From Lineus longissimus (lineage: Eukaryota > Nemertea > Pilidiophora > Heteronemertea > Lineidae): 64,000 nucleotides of DNA. Positions 10,523 through 21,965 of this stretch are shown here, piece by piece; within the stretch, counting starts at the first letter, position 1; each line of letters starts with the position of its first letter. The stretch is from positions 11,951,501 through 12,015,500 of the forward strand of contig NC_088323.1 of NCBI RefSeq assembly GCF_910592395.1, given 5' to 3'. Position numbers and translations under genes: made by a program. The notes beneath the pieces are model-generated. The model was not told where the DNA came from. It worked only from the letters and a program-made list of their open reading frames with translations, and did not search any database.

Positions 10523-13272
10523 TCACTTCTTGTGCGTTCCGGAACCTAAAATAGAGGAAATTAAAAGAACCACTATTATGCAGATATTAGTATCACACGA
10601 CATCATATCATTTTCTTCAAGGGTACACTACCAAAATATATGGAATTAAGGCGAAGAAAACAAGCAAATCTCAATTACACTGCATTCATGCTGCAACCTC
10701 ATACTAGTTTGAGATGCCTTTGAACCAAAGACTTCCACTGCTTTGAAGTGTTCCCAACAATGTTTTCACCAGCGAAGTGTTTTTATTGAATAGAAACCGT
10801 TCTGTAATTGCAATACAAAAGCCTTTTGAATGGACAGGTGAGTTTTATGACATCTTTTAATGTATCATCTGAAGGAATTTCAATAAATTGATTGTCAATC
10901 CTTCCTTTTGACTCCACAATTCTGATAAACGATAATTATGTGATAAGCTACAGTTGTTCGAATTGGGCACTACCTCTAAGAAACTGCTGCATCAGCCTAA
11001 CTCACAACCACTACAACATCAACTGCATAGAGCACACAGCCATAATCCTTTCAATCATGATTTACCTAATTTTTCTTTGTAAGAAGAGATGAGAGGAGAA
11101 GTTACATCTTCCGCTTTCACCCATGAGTTGTGGGACGCATCATATCCTGGCCACTTTATGTAATACGTGTTGTTTTTGGGGTCGTAGTTGTCTATTCTCT
11201 CAGCTGCGCAATAGTCTCCTGCAAAATAAGTCAATTACATTTCATTCTGATGGCCATGCGACCAAATTGTCCCCCCCCCCCCCCCCGATTGGATATGAGG
11301 ATACAGGGGTCAGTTCCTCATTAAACCTTTCAACAACTGAACATTTGGCTAAATGTTTCTTTGTAATCTCATTGCATCATGCACTCCGAGGAGTCCATTA
11401 TTTCAATGGAAATATCACATAACTGTTTGTTTTTGCTCCGCAAATTAAATTTCTAAATCAGCTTATGGTTGCAAATTTCTATTAAAAATCCTATCCTCCT
11501 GATGATGTGATGCAATGATGCCATGAAGACAAGTGCTACATTTTCTATATATCTTATGACCACTGTTATTTCCAACACGGCAACTTGAATCTAATAAAAA
11601 ATTCTTACCCTTCGCCTTGCTTGCTTTTCCCTTGCTGGCTTTTCTTTTCTGAAAAAAGTGGTACGTGTTTCCATTGATAGTGCTTCTTACATGTACATGT
11701 ACAATAAGAAAACCGCACGAGTGTCTGATCCGAGTATCCAGATTGCACGAGATGATTTTCTACGGCTTGAAAAGCTCTCGCCCTGCGTAGAAAATCATCG
11801 AGTGCAATCTGGATACTCGGATCAGACACTCGTGCAGTTTTCTATTTATCATATACGTCTGCCAGATCACTGCACTTAGGGTATATGATAAAAGTGCTTA
11901 ACGACAGACAAAGTCAAAGCCAACAATGCTGGACAAGATGAAATCGTAAGGATATAAGCTCACCCATGTGAGCCAAGAATAGAAAATGCCCACAACATTA
12001 CCATGACAAAAAAGGGAACTATTGACTTTTACACTAGAATTAGAAATTACAATTAGATAATTAGACAACCAAACCATTGGGTACATGCAAGCCTTGGGGT
12101 ACATGCGTACTCGTTGTCAAATTGGATATTGGTGGTGCAATAATAACACACACTCAGGTTTGATAAGAAAGAATTTGAAAATACACTATTATTTCTGGAG
12201 GCCAAGGCAAAAATTAGAGAGTACAGTCGCGCTCGAAAGTTTACATACAATTCAAAGGATGATATAACCCTGTCTCTTTCTCGGCAACTACAGAACGAAT
12301 AGTATATAGTTTACAGGAAGTTTATCATCACATCTCGTCATCAACTAAAAAACATACTTCTGTTTCATTAATTTCATTGTTTTATGAGCTCTATTTGAGA
12401 ACAATGCATATTTCAGAGTGTCATAAGTTTACATACACCTACCTTATCTACTAGTTGTTTGGCCTTGAGGTGGGCAATGCAATGGCTTTTATCTTGTCTC
12501 CACTACCTGTTGACCATCATGATTATGTCATAGCTCAGGTGGCGCCACTGTAGCAGTATAAAAGGGACTGGGTTTCTGCTCAGGTCATTTGCCAGCTTCG
12601 CGCCATCATGGGGAAGTCAAAGGAGTACTCTCAAGATCTGATAGAGTCGCCTGTCCACTTGAACCAGTCTGGTACTTCACTAAGAGCCATTTTCAAGCAG
12701 CTTGATATGCCACGGGCGTCAGTTCAGACAATAAAGCAGAAGTACAGGGACCCAGGGACAACAGCAACCTTACCAAGGTCAGGAAGAAAGCGCAAGCTGA
12801 CAGCCAAAGATGAGCCCACATTGGTTAGAAAGGTGCACATTAACCCTGAGACGACCAAGAAACACCTCTGCCAGGAATTAGAAGCTACAGAGACAAATGT
12901 GTCACTGTCCACTGTCCAGAAGGTCTTGCATCGTAGTGGACTACGAGGCTGCAGGGCAAGAAAGAAGCCAGCAGTACGTTTGGCAAAACGGGGGGGGGGG
13001 GGGAATCCAAAGAACACCGTACCGACTATGAAGCACGGAGGTGGCAGCATTATGCTATGGGGATGTTTTGCTGTGGAACCTTGACAAACATGCCACAGGT
13101 TTTCCCATAAAGTCATGATGACAGATTGGACATGACAAGTTAAGTCTGAACAATCTCAAGGTCTAAAAAGAATTCGGTGATGGAAACTTGGTCACACACA
13201 TACCTTAGCTTTGACTGACTTCCTATTGTTCACAGGTTGAGAAGTTGCCTCAGGCCTACTTGCTGGTGCAGC
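10523..13272 (-). CDS. chromodomain protein, 3' exons
   Basis: Four minus-strand exons with good splice sites join in phase: 13272-13204 (23 codons), 11648-11609 (lysine-rich, KRKASKGKASKAK), 11218-11066 and 10545-10523 (GSGTHKK then TGA). The third exon encodes a chromodomain: DYCAAERIDNYDP, NTYYIKWPGYDASHNSW, VKAEDV. The three aromatic cage positions that bind methyl-lysine in HP1/Polycomb-type chromodomains (Y of DYC, W of IKW, W of NSW) are all present, so histone-tail binding in the nucleus is plausible. The basic exon before it looks like a nuclear-localisation or DNA-contact tail. The first exon(s) upstream of 13272 were not found, so the 94 residues seen are C-terminal. A degraded Tc1 element and a hairpin (11708-11842) lie in the intron between the first two exons listed. 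Confidence 0.68.
11708..11842. repeat. 135-bp hairpin/foldback
   Basis: The arms at 11708-11766 and 11786-11842 are reverse complements (key phrase GAGTGTCTGATCCGAGTATC), with a loop of about 20 bp. It is a foldback element in a chromodomain-gene intron. Confidence 0.85.
12224..13090 (+). mobile_element. Tc1-like element, 3'-truncated, IR/DR type
   Basis: The left end begins after a TA (12222-12223) with CAGTCGCGCTCGAAAGTTTACATAC. A second AAGTTTACATACACC direct repeat lies about 190 bp inside (12424-12443). Two such repeats per end is the IR/DR layout of Sleeping-Beauty-type Tc1 elements. No matching right end was found, so the 3' side is lost. It sits in an intron of the minus-strand chromodomain gene. 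Confidence 0.75.
12608..13084 (+). pseudogene. Tc1 transposase, internally deleted
   Basis: It starts MGKSKEYSQDL and contains the paired helix-turn-helix DNA-binding region (LRAIFKQLDMPRASVQTI, SGRKRKLTAKDEPTL, then STVQKVLHRSGLRG). After RKKPAV there is a run of G (about 12990-13003). The frame then resumes at TMKHGGGSIMLWGCFA, which lies after the middle catalytic Asp in Tc1 proteins. The first catalytic Asp, much of the DDE core and the C-terminus are gone, so it is inactive. Full-length relatives are about 340 aa; 158 codons remain. Confidence 0.85.
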
Positions 13273-13299
13273 CTGTAAAAGAGAAGGCAAACACATCTG

Positions 13300-15510
13300 G
13301 GTCAGACGGTCTAGCAAAGAGGTCACATGCCACAATCTGAAGATTATTGTCAGTCACTTTTAGTGGCAGTGTATCTGCTCCTCAATCTTTTGGGTATTAT
13401 TTGTACCTCTGCATACAACCATTGGCAATGAAATCGGAAAAAAGATTTCAAAGATGGCTGCTATGCAGCAAGAATTTTCGCAAAGATGAAGAAGTTAAAA
13501 TTTAGAATGGCAATTCCCCATGATGCGAACATTGCACGATAATATATCGCCAGGTCTGCTTTGTATCCCCATTTTACTATTTCTGTCATGCAGACATGGC
13601 GCTAATTTAATTACCCTTTAAAAAGTGGCAGTACTGTACTGTCATCATAATCATTGTGGGTCCACTTTTAATAACCATTCCTGGTCCTCAGTGGTTCAGT
13701 TACAATAACAGCGTGCGTGAGGAAGTCACTCATAATTCATTAACTAAATCAATGTACCGGTAGGCCTGGCCTGGTGGGCTGCTAAGCTTCTGTAAATGCA
13801 GTGCTAGATACCACGGCTATCTACATTTGTACCATACCATCATCTTCTCACGATGTGGCAGTACAATAGACAGTTTCGAGGAAGACCCTGACCAAACTCC
13901 TCGCATGCGTGGAGAGTGTCCAGAACAATACGAGAAGGATTAAAACTTTATTCTCTCCATTGTTTGGTTGCAGAGAGAGGGAAACGGGAAAGAGTCACAG
14001 TTGCATCCTTTTATTCACAATGTGATCTTATTTCTGTTCCTGAAAAGTTGTTTTCAGTGTATTTTCTCCTTGAAATCGATCACTTCAGGTACTATTACTG
14101 TGCATACCTAGCTAAATTAGTGTCTAGTTTCGTCTCTGATGACATTTATTTCGTAAAAATCGCTGTTTTTTTCTAAAAAGGTGTTTTTGTGGTCATTTTG
14201 GCTGTTTATTTCGAGGGTACGGTAGGAGGTCATCGTTCACTCGATAACTCTTTTTAAAATGAAATAAAAGCGTTTTAAGATACATGATATGAATTGATAT
14301 TAATATTCGTTAAGTGGGATTGTCGGTGGACGTTCATTGGTGAACAGTTGTGCTGGAATTACGAAAATATATCGATATCGTTGAGAGTTCATTCATTAGG
14401 GGCCTGCTCTCAATTTTCCTTACAACGCCTCTAGCACTGGGCAATTGCCACCATCTTGAAAAGCAGTGCCGCGGATGGCTATCGCATCGCCACTACGCAT
14501 GAGAACACGATGGCTGCCCTGCGCTGCATTGATAGTTCGTAATAAATTCACATAAAAACACACCAGAAGATCTCCGATTTTATTTACAAAGATCATATTT
14601 TGTTATTTATTGATAATAAGCCATTTTACCACAGCAGGTGACACATATTAGGCCTGAATAAGACTTTAGAATTTGAAGTGGTGGTGACGATGCCGATATC
14701 CAAGATGGCGGAATTATACCAGTGGTCAAATCTCATCTATTTAGGGTAATTGCATCATTATTTCTTTTTGTGATTGGTGATTTGTAAAATTGAGAATGAT
14801 TGAAAAATCAGTATTTTTTCACCCAAAGGCATGAGTGAACATTTGATAAGTTTATTGTGATTTAATTGGTAATTTGGTCGACATTTTGACAATTATATTT
14901 AGCAATATTTCGATAAATGCGGACCTGCTTCTTCCTCTTTTCGCAGTGACGGTGTTTCGATAACTCAGGTCAGTTAGTAGTGTATAGGCGATGGATTGGC
15001 TCAGCCATGTGCTCGTCGTGTCAGCGGGGCGCAAGCCGTCATGGGATGGGGGATGTACACTACTACAATGCACGTGATTGATGGTTGAACATTCATTCTC
15101 GTTGACAGTGTATTATTGAAATATTTGATTGTAATGATGGTGTATTATACTAGGCCTTGCATGCTCCCAACGTGTGGCATATTTCACATTGATACTACCA
15201 GTATCAATTACAAAAAAATAGATTGTGAGTAACAATAGGCCTACAAACAATGCTACATGTCATGAGGGTGGGAACGGGGAAGGGGGGGTAACTGTCTCGA
15301 CGTCCCGTTAGGAAAAAAGGCTTATCCCGTTTCCCAAAACGCAATTTTAGCCGAATCGTGACGCAAAACACGGCTTGTCTCGAATCCCGCTAAAATAAGG
15401 GTGTCTATCCCGAATCCCGACAGTTATTTTCGGCCCATCCCAGTGTCCCGAAAATACCCGTTCTCCCCCTCATACATAGTAGACCATATTGTCACATTGA
15501 TGTTTTCTTT
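13300..15510. other. non-coding stretch, no gene recognised
   Basis: No reliable exon was found, although missing 5' exons of the chromodomain gene should lie here. AAGATGGCGG at 14703-14712 and CACCATCTTG at about 14450 are YY1-type motifs often seen near animal transcription starts. 15276-15470 is rich in ATCCCG/TCCCGAATCCCG words. Confidence 0.35.
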
Positions 15511-15519
15511 CATTACAGT

Positions 15520-16290
15520 TAGACTTCGAGATCTACATTTTCGACAAAGGCCTGGTGTAATATTATTACGTACTTGATGAAGGTAATATTAATTTCTTCA
15601 AATTTGAAGCATGACGTTAATGGAGTACCAGCACAACTTCATTGACTGCTACGTGGCGCTGGTGGAAACTAAGGTATTGCATCGCTCATATCACTTGAAA
15701 AAAACATTTACCCCAGTTACGACCAAAGCTGCTTAGCAGAGGGCGATACCTCATCAGGAGCGCCACAATCATATCATTGGTGTGAAAGCATTTGTATGAA
15801 GTTTTTCAGTTCTCAATGTGTTCGAAACCTTAATTGTGAATTTGTGCACTTCGAATTCAAATTTACGTCACTACGTTAGTTTGACATCCATTGATGTCAC
15901 GGTAATTTCACTGTTATGCTGTGCTGCTTTCAGGTTTAATGACACGAATGAGTACAAGTACATTACATTTTTCGACGAAGGCCTTCTGTAATTTCATACG
16001 CTTCTTACGGTTAGTATTGATTCATAATTTCTAGTAAAAAAGTTAATTTTGAAAGTGAAAAATATGTTACAATACAATAGACCTGCAAATACCATATACG
16101 CAAGTTTTGAACAAATATCACACATATTCCCCAGTTGACTTGTGATGATATTGATAATGGTGGTGGTGGTGTTATCATGTACATGGCTTCTAACGTAGTA
16201 AGTGTTTTCTTTTCAGCAACATTCAGTAGATTTATTTACTGTATTATCATTTCGACCAAGGCGAATTCGACACTTCAATTACACAAGGTT
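15520..16290 (+). repeat. three exon-like tandem units
   Basis: Three segments of about 75 bp, each preceded by a pyrimidine tract plus AG and followed by GT, share an ATTTTCGAC(A/G)AAGGCCT-like core: about 15521-15590, 15935-16010 and 16217-16288. They carry stops in all useful frames, so they look like duplicated non-coding exons rather than protein exons. Confidence 0.35.
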
Positions 16291-16319
16291 AGTAACTTTT
16301 GTTCACAAAATCCAAATGG

Positions 16320-16790
16320 AGGCAAATACAGAACAATCAAACTTAGTCATTCCAGTCAGTTACTGAAGCACAGTGAAAACTGTCGGGAGCAGTGCAACTG
16401 ATGGCATGTCAAACTTCCAGTGACTGTCCCTGTCCATATATTTCAAGACAGTACAAATCTTGTATTCATTTTGTTTATGCAATGTACGTTATTATGTATC
16501 ATTTCAGCACAATCAAACTTAGTCATTCCAGTCAGTTACTGAAGCACAGCGAAAACTGTCTGAATTCGTGCTGCTGATGGCATGTAATTACTCTACTACC
16601 ACTACCAGTGACAGTCAATGTCCAAATATTTTCAAGTGTGCGAAATTAGTACTCGTCTACTTCTTAGTGTTATTTGAATGCAATGTATGTTATAAAAATA
16701 TTTTTTCAACACTATATCAACATTCTCATTCCTGTCAGTTTCTGAAAATCAGCTAAAGCAATCGCTACCAATGCAGCTGATAACAGCAAT
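16320..16790. repeat. degenerate tandem repeat, period about 176 bp
   Basis: ACAATCAAACTTAGTCATTC recurs at 16333 and 16509, followed each time by GTCAGTTACTGAAGCACAG, a variable stretch and a TGCTGATGGCATGT-like end. A weaker third copy starts near 16710. Confidence 0.7.
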
Positions 16791-17194
16791 TCTTTTTGTT
16801 CCCAATGCCCATCCATGACAATATATTTCACGCATGTGACAATCATGTAATCATCCTGTTTTTTGTGTTCTATTCATGCAATAAATAAATTCAGTATTTT
16901 CAAATCATTGGTGCTACAAAACTATTCTCATTATAGATTATTTATATTTTATAAAATGCTGTCATATCAAATTTTGTGTCCTATAAATCATAATGAAGTC
17001 GGCATTTTATATACAATTTTTGTACTCCTCCTAAATAAACATACAAATCTTGTTTTATGTAAACTTTGTATATGTGACCCGTCACAGCAAAACCAGGCGC
17101 ATGTCGCTCTGAGCTTGGCAGGTTGAGACGGACTGTTCTAATCTTTCATTAGCGACCCCATTTCTTACCAGAGTGCCTCCTTCATTCATACATC

Positions 17195-17943
17195 TTGTAC
17201 TTTAACTCAAGATACCCATCTTTTTACTATCAGATCCATAGAATAGCAAAGATCAGACGATACCTGGACAATACCACCTGTGCCAGAGTAATAAATGCGC
17301 TAATAACATCTCGCCTGGATTTCCAAAACGGTCTTTTGCTCGGATTACCGGGCTGTGAAATCCAGCGCCTTCAAAAAGCACAAAATGCTAGTGCTCGCCT
17401 CTTAACCAGGTCCAAAAAGAGAGAGCACATAACCCCTATTTTAAAATCTCTTCATTGGTTGCCGGTGACATCACGTATCGACTACAAAGTTCTTCTCACA
17501 ACCCACAAGGTCATCCATCATGAGGAGAGCCCACAGTATATGAAGGAACTTCTCAGTCTCCGTGCGCCCGGCCGCAGACTTCGGTCCTCGGATGACCCTT
17601 GGCTCCTTGCCATCCCACGTTCAAATGGGGTCTTCGGGGATCGATCTCTGTGTGTCCGGGCCGCGGGGCTGTGGAACGCCCTTCCAAGCTGGTTACGTGA
17701 TGTCACTGTGCTAAACACTTTTAAGAGTAAACTCAAAACTCATCTTTTTATCCTAACATATTCAGAGTAGGCCATACATGTTTTAAATATTGATATTTTC
17801 CGGATGTTTTTAAACTGTTTTTTATCCTCATGAAATCACCACTTTTAATGTACTCATTTAATATTATGTACAGTGCTTAGAAAATGTATGCACCATTATT
17901 TTAGCACTTTAAATCAAATAAATTATTATTATTATTATTATTT
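17195..17943 (+). mobile_element. 5'-truncated LINE (CR1/L2/Jockey-like) 3' end
   Basis: The reading frame 17195-17770 encodes the region after the reverse-transcriptase palm of non-LTR elements: IHRIAKIRRYLDN, ALITSRLDFQNGLL, IQRLQKAQNASARLL, then LHWLPVTSRIDYKVLL, RSFG-type spacing and AAGLWNALPSWLR, ending HLFILTYSE. It is followed by an untranslated 3' part and an (ATT)n tail at 17923-17943, typical of LINE insertions. The catalytic part and endonuclease are absent because of 5' truncation. The frame itself is uninterrupted, so the copy is fairly young. Confidence 0.88.
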
Positions 17944-17950
17944 GAATATT

Positions 17951-18340
17951 TTTAGTATACCAAGTACTACAATGTCAATGTATTGAAGTCATGTTCTTGT
18001 AGTGTTATTGGCTTTCTATTATCTTGTCAAAATACCACTTGGTTCTCGCAAAATCTCAATAAAAACAAATGCTATTGCATGTATTGCATATTCTAACAGC
18101 TATCCACTGTATCGATTTATCCATCATCTGTACTATTTGTCACAAAAATGTTATATTATGTAAATCATATTTCATTACATAATGCACACTGCCAATTACT
18201 GCTGAACCATTCATATGTCATTTAAATAAATAATTTTCAACTTTTTAAAACCGTCTTATAGTACTGTTCTTGTCACTTAGCTGAACCAATTGCTCTATAG
18301 CATGAAATTTCCAGAAATGCCCCAGGGACTGAAAAGTGCT
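17951..18340. other. AT-rich spacer
   Basis: Nothing recognisable; no splice-compatible open frame and no repeat that I can identify. Confidence 0.4.
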
Positions 18341-18366
18341 GTTTTAACAGAGAGGTGTCCTAAACT

Positions 18367-18960
18367 GAGAAGTCGAGTTGAATGGAAACAACCAATTTGG
18401 AACCAAAAACTTCTGTCCTTATTAAAGAGGTTGTCCTCAATAGAAAGGTGTCCACAAAAAGTAGGTCCACTGTATATGAAAGTACAAACCCTGGTACATG
18501 TAGTGACATCATCTACTCCTCGATGTGGACACCTGCAAATGCAGCGACAATGTCACATCAGTTATTTAATTCATCGTCCTTTGTGCAGATGGCACCACCC
18601 ATCAAACATGTTGGTGACGAATAGTGTCGCAGCATTTCGTCACCGAGCTTTCACGAAAATGCACTGTCATTCATTCAGCCATAAGTGTAAGACTGTAGGG
18701 TTGTTTCCAACCAAAACATGTTCGAAATGTGTCAAGCATTCGGAACACCCAAAGACTGATTAGAGAAGTCAAAATTGAATGGAAACAACCAATTTGGAAC
18801 CAAAACTAGTGTCCTTATTGGAAAGGTTGTCTTTAATAGAGAGGTGTCTACTAACGGAGGTTCCACTGTATATAATGTAGGAACCCTGGTTGTGACATTG
18901 TCCACTCCTCCAGCTGCACACCACCAAATCCACAACAATGTCACACCAGTTATTTAGTTC
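18367..18960. repeat. two diverged direct copies of a ~200-bp repeat
   Basis: The segment at 18367-18575 recurs at 18763-18958 (offset 396). Shared phrases include TTGAATGGAAACAACCAATTT, TGTCCTTATT, GAGGTGTC, GGTTCCACTGTATAT and ACATCAGTTATTTA-like ends. Both copies look like one dispersed non-coding repeat family. Confidence 0.75.
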
Positions 18961-19019
18961 ATCATGCTTATGGTCATTGTACTTTCATCTTATGTAAAAT
19001 GTAACTTTTTACACGGTTT

Positions 19020-20640
19020 CAATAAACGATTTGTAATTTGTAATTTGTGTAAATTATAAATTTCACTAATAATTTGACGCCGCCAATTCCACTGGTCTTC
19101 GAAATACGTAAGCTACACTGTTGACGACTATGACACTCCTCACAAACCACATTGTGAATCAGACGCCGATAGGCTTGTTTTTTCACAATCCAAATGCCAA
19201 TTTTGTTTGTACATGTACCAAGTTTGAAGGGAACCTTTTCAGAGTAAGCCTATGACTGTAATGTATTTGCTGTAGTAAAAGTCCAGATTTCCAAGATTAC
19301 GTAACAACTTGGACAAAACTATAGCCTCGCTACACGATACTCGCATTTCATGATTTTTGCATCGACATTATTCAATTGTGATTGTCGTCACACTGTGGGC
19401 TTATAATAAACCGTGAGATGCACTTAATGATTACCTACCCATATCGCGATATCACAAGTTTGCATCTCACAGTTTATGTGATTTATAATAAATAGCCCAC
19501 ACTGTCACTGCGTCTGCATAATACCAATACTAGTAATAGGCCTACCCATCTCCTACCTCTGTCAGTCTGCACAGCAGCTGCCTGCTGTTCATGCATTTCA
19601 TTTCAGTTACATTCGATGCATCATGTGCATAGGCCTATGTTATTGACATTGTATGCAGGCTGTACCGAAAGGGGCTGGCTGGTTTGGTTGGCCAAACGCC
19701 GCCAATGTCGATTATGTAAAGAAAACTTCACAATAATATTGATACCTGCTAAATCTTCATTAACCATGCTATTACCTGTATCATTATTGTTACTGGTAGA
19801 ATCCATTTCGTCCCGATGGTAAGCGATATATTACGACAAATGAATTGAGGTCCGACTCTTAAGAAATTCTGCTAACCGGGCATTTCGCAATCTTGAGACC
19901 AGAGGCGCTGATTTCGTCACTTTCGCAATCCTCCGTTGGCGTCGTGATTACGTTCGGTTGACTCATCACCCAGCGGAATAGGAAAAAGTAGGCCTATCAT
20001 CCTGAGCTTGGGGGCATTTCCAATCAAACGTGAGGCGGAGAGAGTAAAAAAATCAATGTGCAGCCAAAGGCGTGGTGGTGGTTGGGGTCCGTGGGCGGGC
20101 ACGTTTATGGTGGGGATCAGGGGAGGGTACTCTTCCACTATTTTCCTTGTGCTTGCAAGCTGACTCGGGCTGATATCTTCAGAGGACTACAATAACGATT
20201 ACACTGGACCGGTGTGGAAGTTTAAAATGTCCTAGGATAGAATGTCCGGGAAACAAAGGATTCTATTATGCGCTTCAATCTCTGAGCTATTGCATTGTCA
20301 GTCATGGTCTCGATAGACCAGATAATAGGACCATAAAAATATTATTATTATAGCAGAATACAATAGGGCCGGACACTTTTTCCAGGGGACATTTTCTACT
20401 TTTACACCGGCAGTTCGTACTGGTCGGGGCGAACGGTCGGAGCGCATAACGGGGACGTCAAAGGCAGATGTTCGGTAATTCAAAGCATTGCCTGCACTAA
20501 AAAGGGTAGGGCCTAAATGCGGGGTCTATGGTAGGGTGCAATCGGAGGGGGGGGGGGGCGGGCGGGCGAGCGGGCGGGCGCCCGGGGGGCGGGGACGAGC
20601 GGGCATTGACCATATATTAAAACAAAAGATCAACAACCTA
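19020..20640. other. non-coding stretch
   Basis: No gene recognised. It holds the imperfect inverted repeat at 19386-19510 and, near 20545-20605, a very GC-rich G-run segment with potential to form a G-quadruplex. Confidence 0.4.
19386..19510. repeat. imperfect inverted repeat
   Basis: GTCACACTGTGGGCTTATAATAAACCGTGAGATGC is inverted, with small gaps, as GCATCTCACAGTTTATGTG and then TTTATAATAAATAGCCCACACTGTCAC. It is a small foldback element. Confidence 0.65.
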
Positions 20641-20749
20641 ACCTCCTTCACTATAACGGACTCCTGATTGGCTGTTCATTAATCGTAGAATGCCCACGAT
20701 ATAAAGGCCAGATGTCAATCGTACATATACCACGTTTGTTTGGAGGAGA

Positions 20750-21660
20750 CTACGTTGCATCTTGGGTGTTGTCATTTTTCCAGGCTTTCCACGTCTTCCG
20801 CAAATTGTTCTTAAAGGATTTCATCACGGCAACATCGAGGGGTTGTGCCAGAGACGTACAGCATGCCGGGATAAAATTGAGGATACCTCCCAATTCTGTC
20901 ACTCGGAGACCGAAATTATCCGTACGGTGCACTCTGTACCTATCCACGAGGAGAAGAAATTGATCGGTATCTTGTGTAGTGATGTATGGCTCGAATACTT
21001 CATCTAACCAATGATTGGCAGTCTCCTCCTTCATCCAACCTGTAGCGGAGGAGGTTATCATAATGTTTGCAGGCAAGTCCTCCTCTTGCAGGGCTGCCAG
21101 TTGTCGGACGAAACCAGTCCTCGGAAAAGTGATGTGCGCCTGTAACTTTACTCCCGTCGCGGTGATGGTAAGGGTCACCGTACAACCCAGCTTGGTGTTG
21201 GATCGTGACGTCCTCACGTCAACCAACTTGGCTCCCCTGGCGTTGGCTGTATACAAAGGACGAGACTCGAACAGTGCAAACGTCTGGTCCATATTGAAGA
21301 GGAATTGCAAGGCAATCTGAAACTGATCGATCGTCTGCGTCACGTCGTCGCGGAAGACCTGGACACGTTGGGCAGCGTCAGCCGGCAGAGTGCTGGTATT
21401 CTTATTCACTTTCCGGAGAGAGATCTTCTTTCTCTTCATGAATGCTTCTACCCATCCGGCGGAAGCGTGGAAAACGTGCTGTGAAGGTCTGGACTTTATG
21501 AAGCCTTTCTTTGTTCGTCCGGCAACTGATTCCACCAGTCTTCAAAAATCGTCATAGCACTGGCTTGTATGTCCTGGATCGCAACAGGCAGCCTCCTCTC
21601 CCTCAGCCGCTGGTACCATTGCTAAACACGCTCCTCGACTACCGGCCACTGACCCACCAC
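20750..21660 (-). pseudogene. pogo/Tigger-like DDE transposase, C-terminal two thirds
   Basis: The minus strand encodes a CENP-B-type second helix-turn-helix (SAGWVEAFMKRKKISLRK) and a DDE_1 catalytic core: FNMDQT (first Asp), FLLLVDRYRVH (second Asp) and CTSLAQPLDVAVMKSFK (third Asp). Upstream, 21541-21660 continues the protein (VVGQWPVVEERV, QWYQRLRERRLPVAIQ, EDWWNQLP) but with a TAG stop and a frameshift near 21540. The C-terminal end at 20750 is short. The N-terminal part lies at 28322-28556, separated by a 6.66-kb insertion. Inactive. Confidence 0.85.
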
Positions 21661-21965
21661 ACTCTAAAAAATTCGGGCTAAAAGTAGTTAATTCATTTAC
21701 TATTTTGAGAAGTTAACGTCATATTACTACTTAAATGATTATTAGAGGTTCTGATTACTACTTTCGCAGTTGTTTTAGTATGTGCTGTTTACTATTTCCG
21801 TGCAGTTAATTGAATTGACCAATCAAAAGTGTCTATTCCTACATTTACTACTTTGGTAGTAAACGTCTCGACCAATCAAAGAGCTTCCCGTGCGCAGACG
21901 GTAATTTAGAATCGCCGCCATTTTTTCCCGCTTCGATTTTTTCCAAGACGCGCAACAGCATTTAG

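Noticed and set aside
13790-13930. Possible 5' exon of the chromodomain gene on the minus strand
   Set aside because: A donor-like GTGAGA exists, but frame and composition are unconvincing and no acceptor or start was found.
14703-14755. ATGGCGGAATTATACCAG... as the first exon of a plus-strand gene
   Set aside because: It has a possible donor but no phase-compatible downstream exon; only the YY1-like motif is retained as a note.
20712-21320. Plus-strand open frames over the pogo transposase
   Set aside because: Antisense shadows of the minus-strand transposase.
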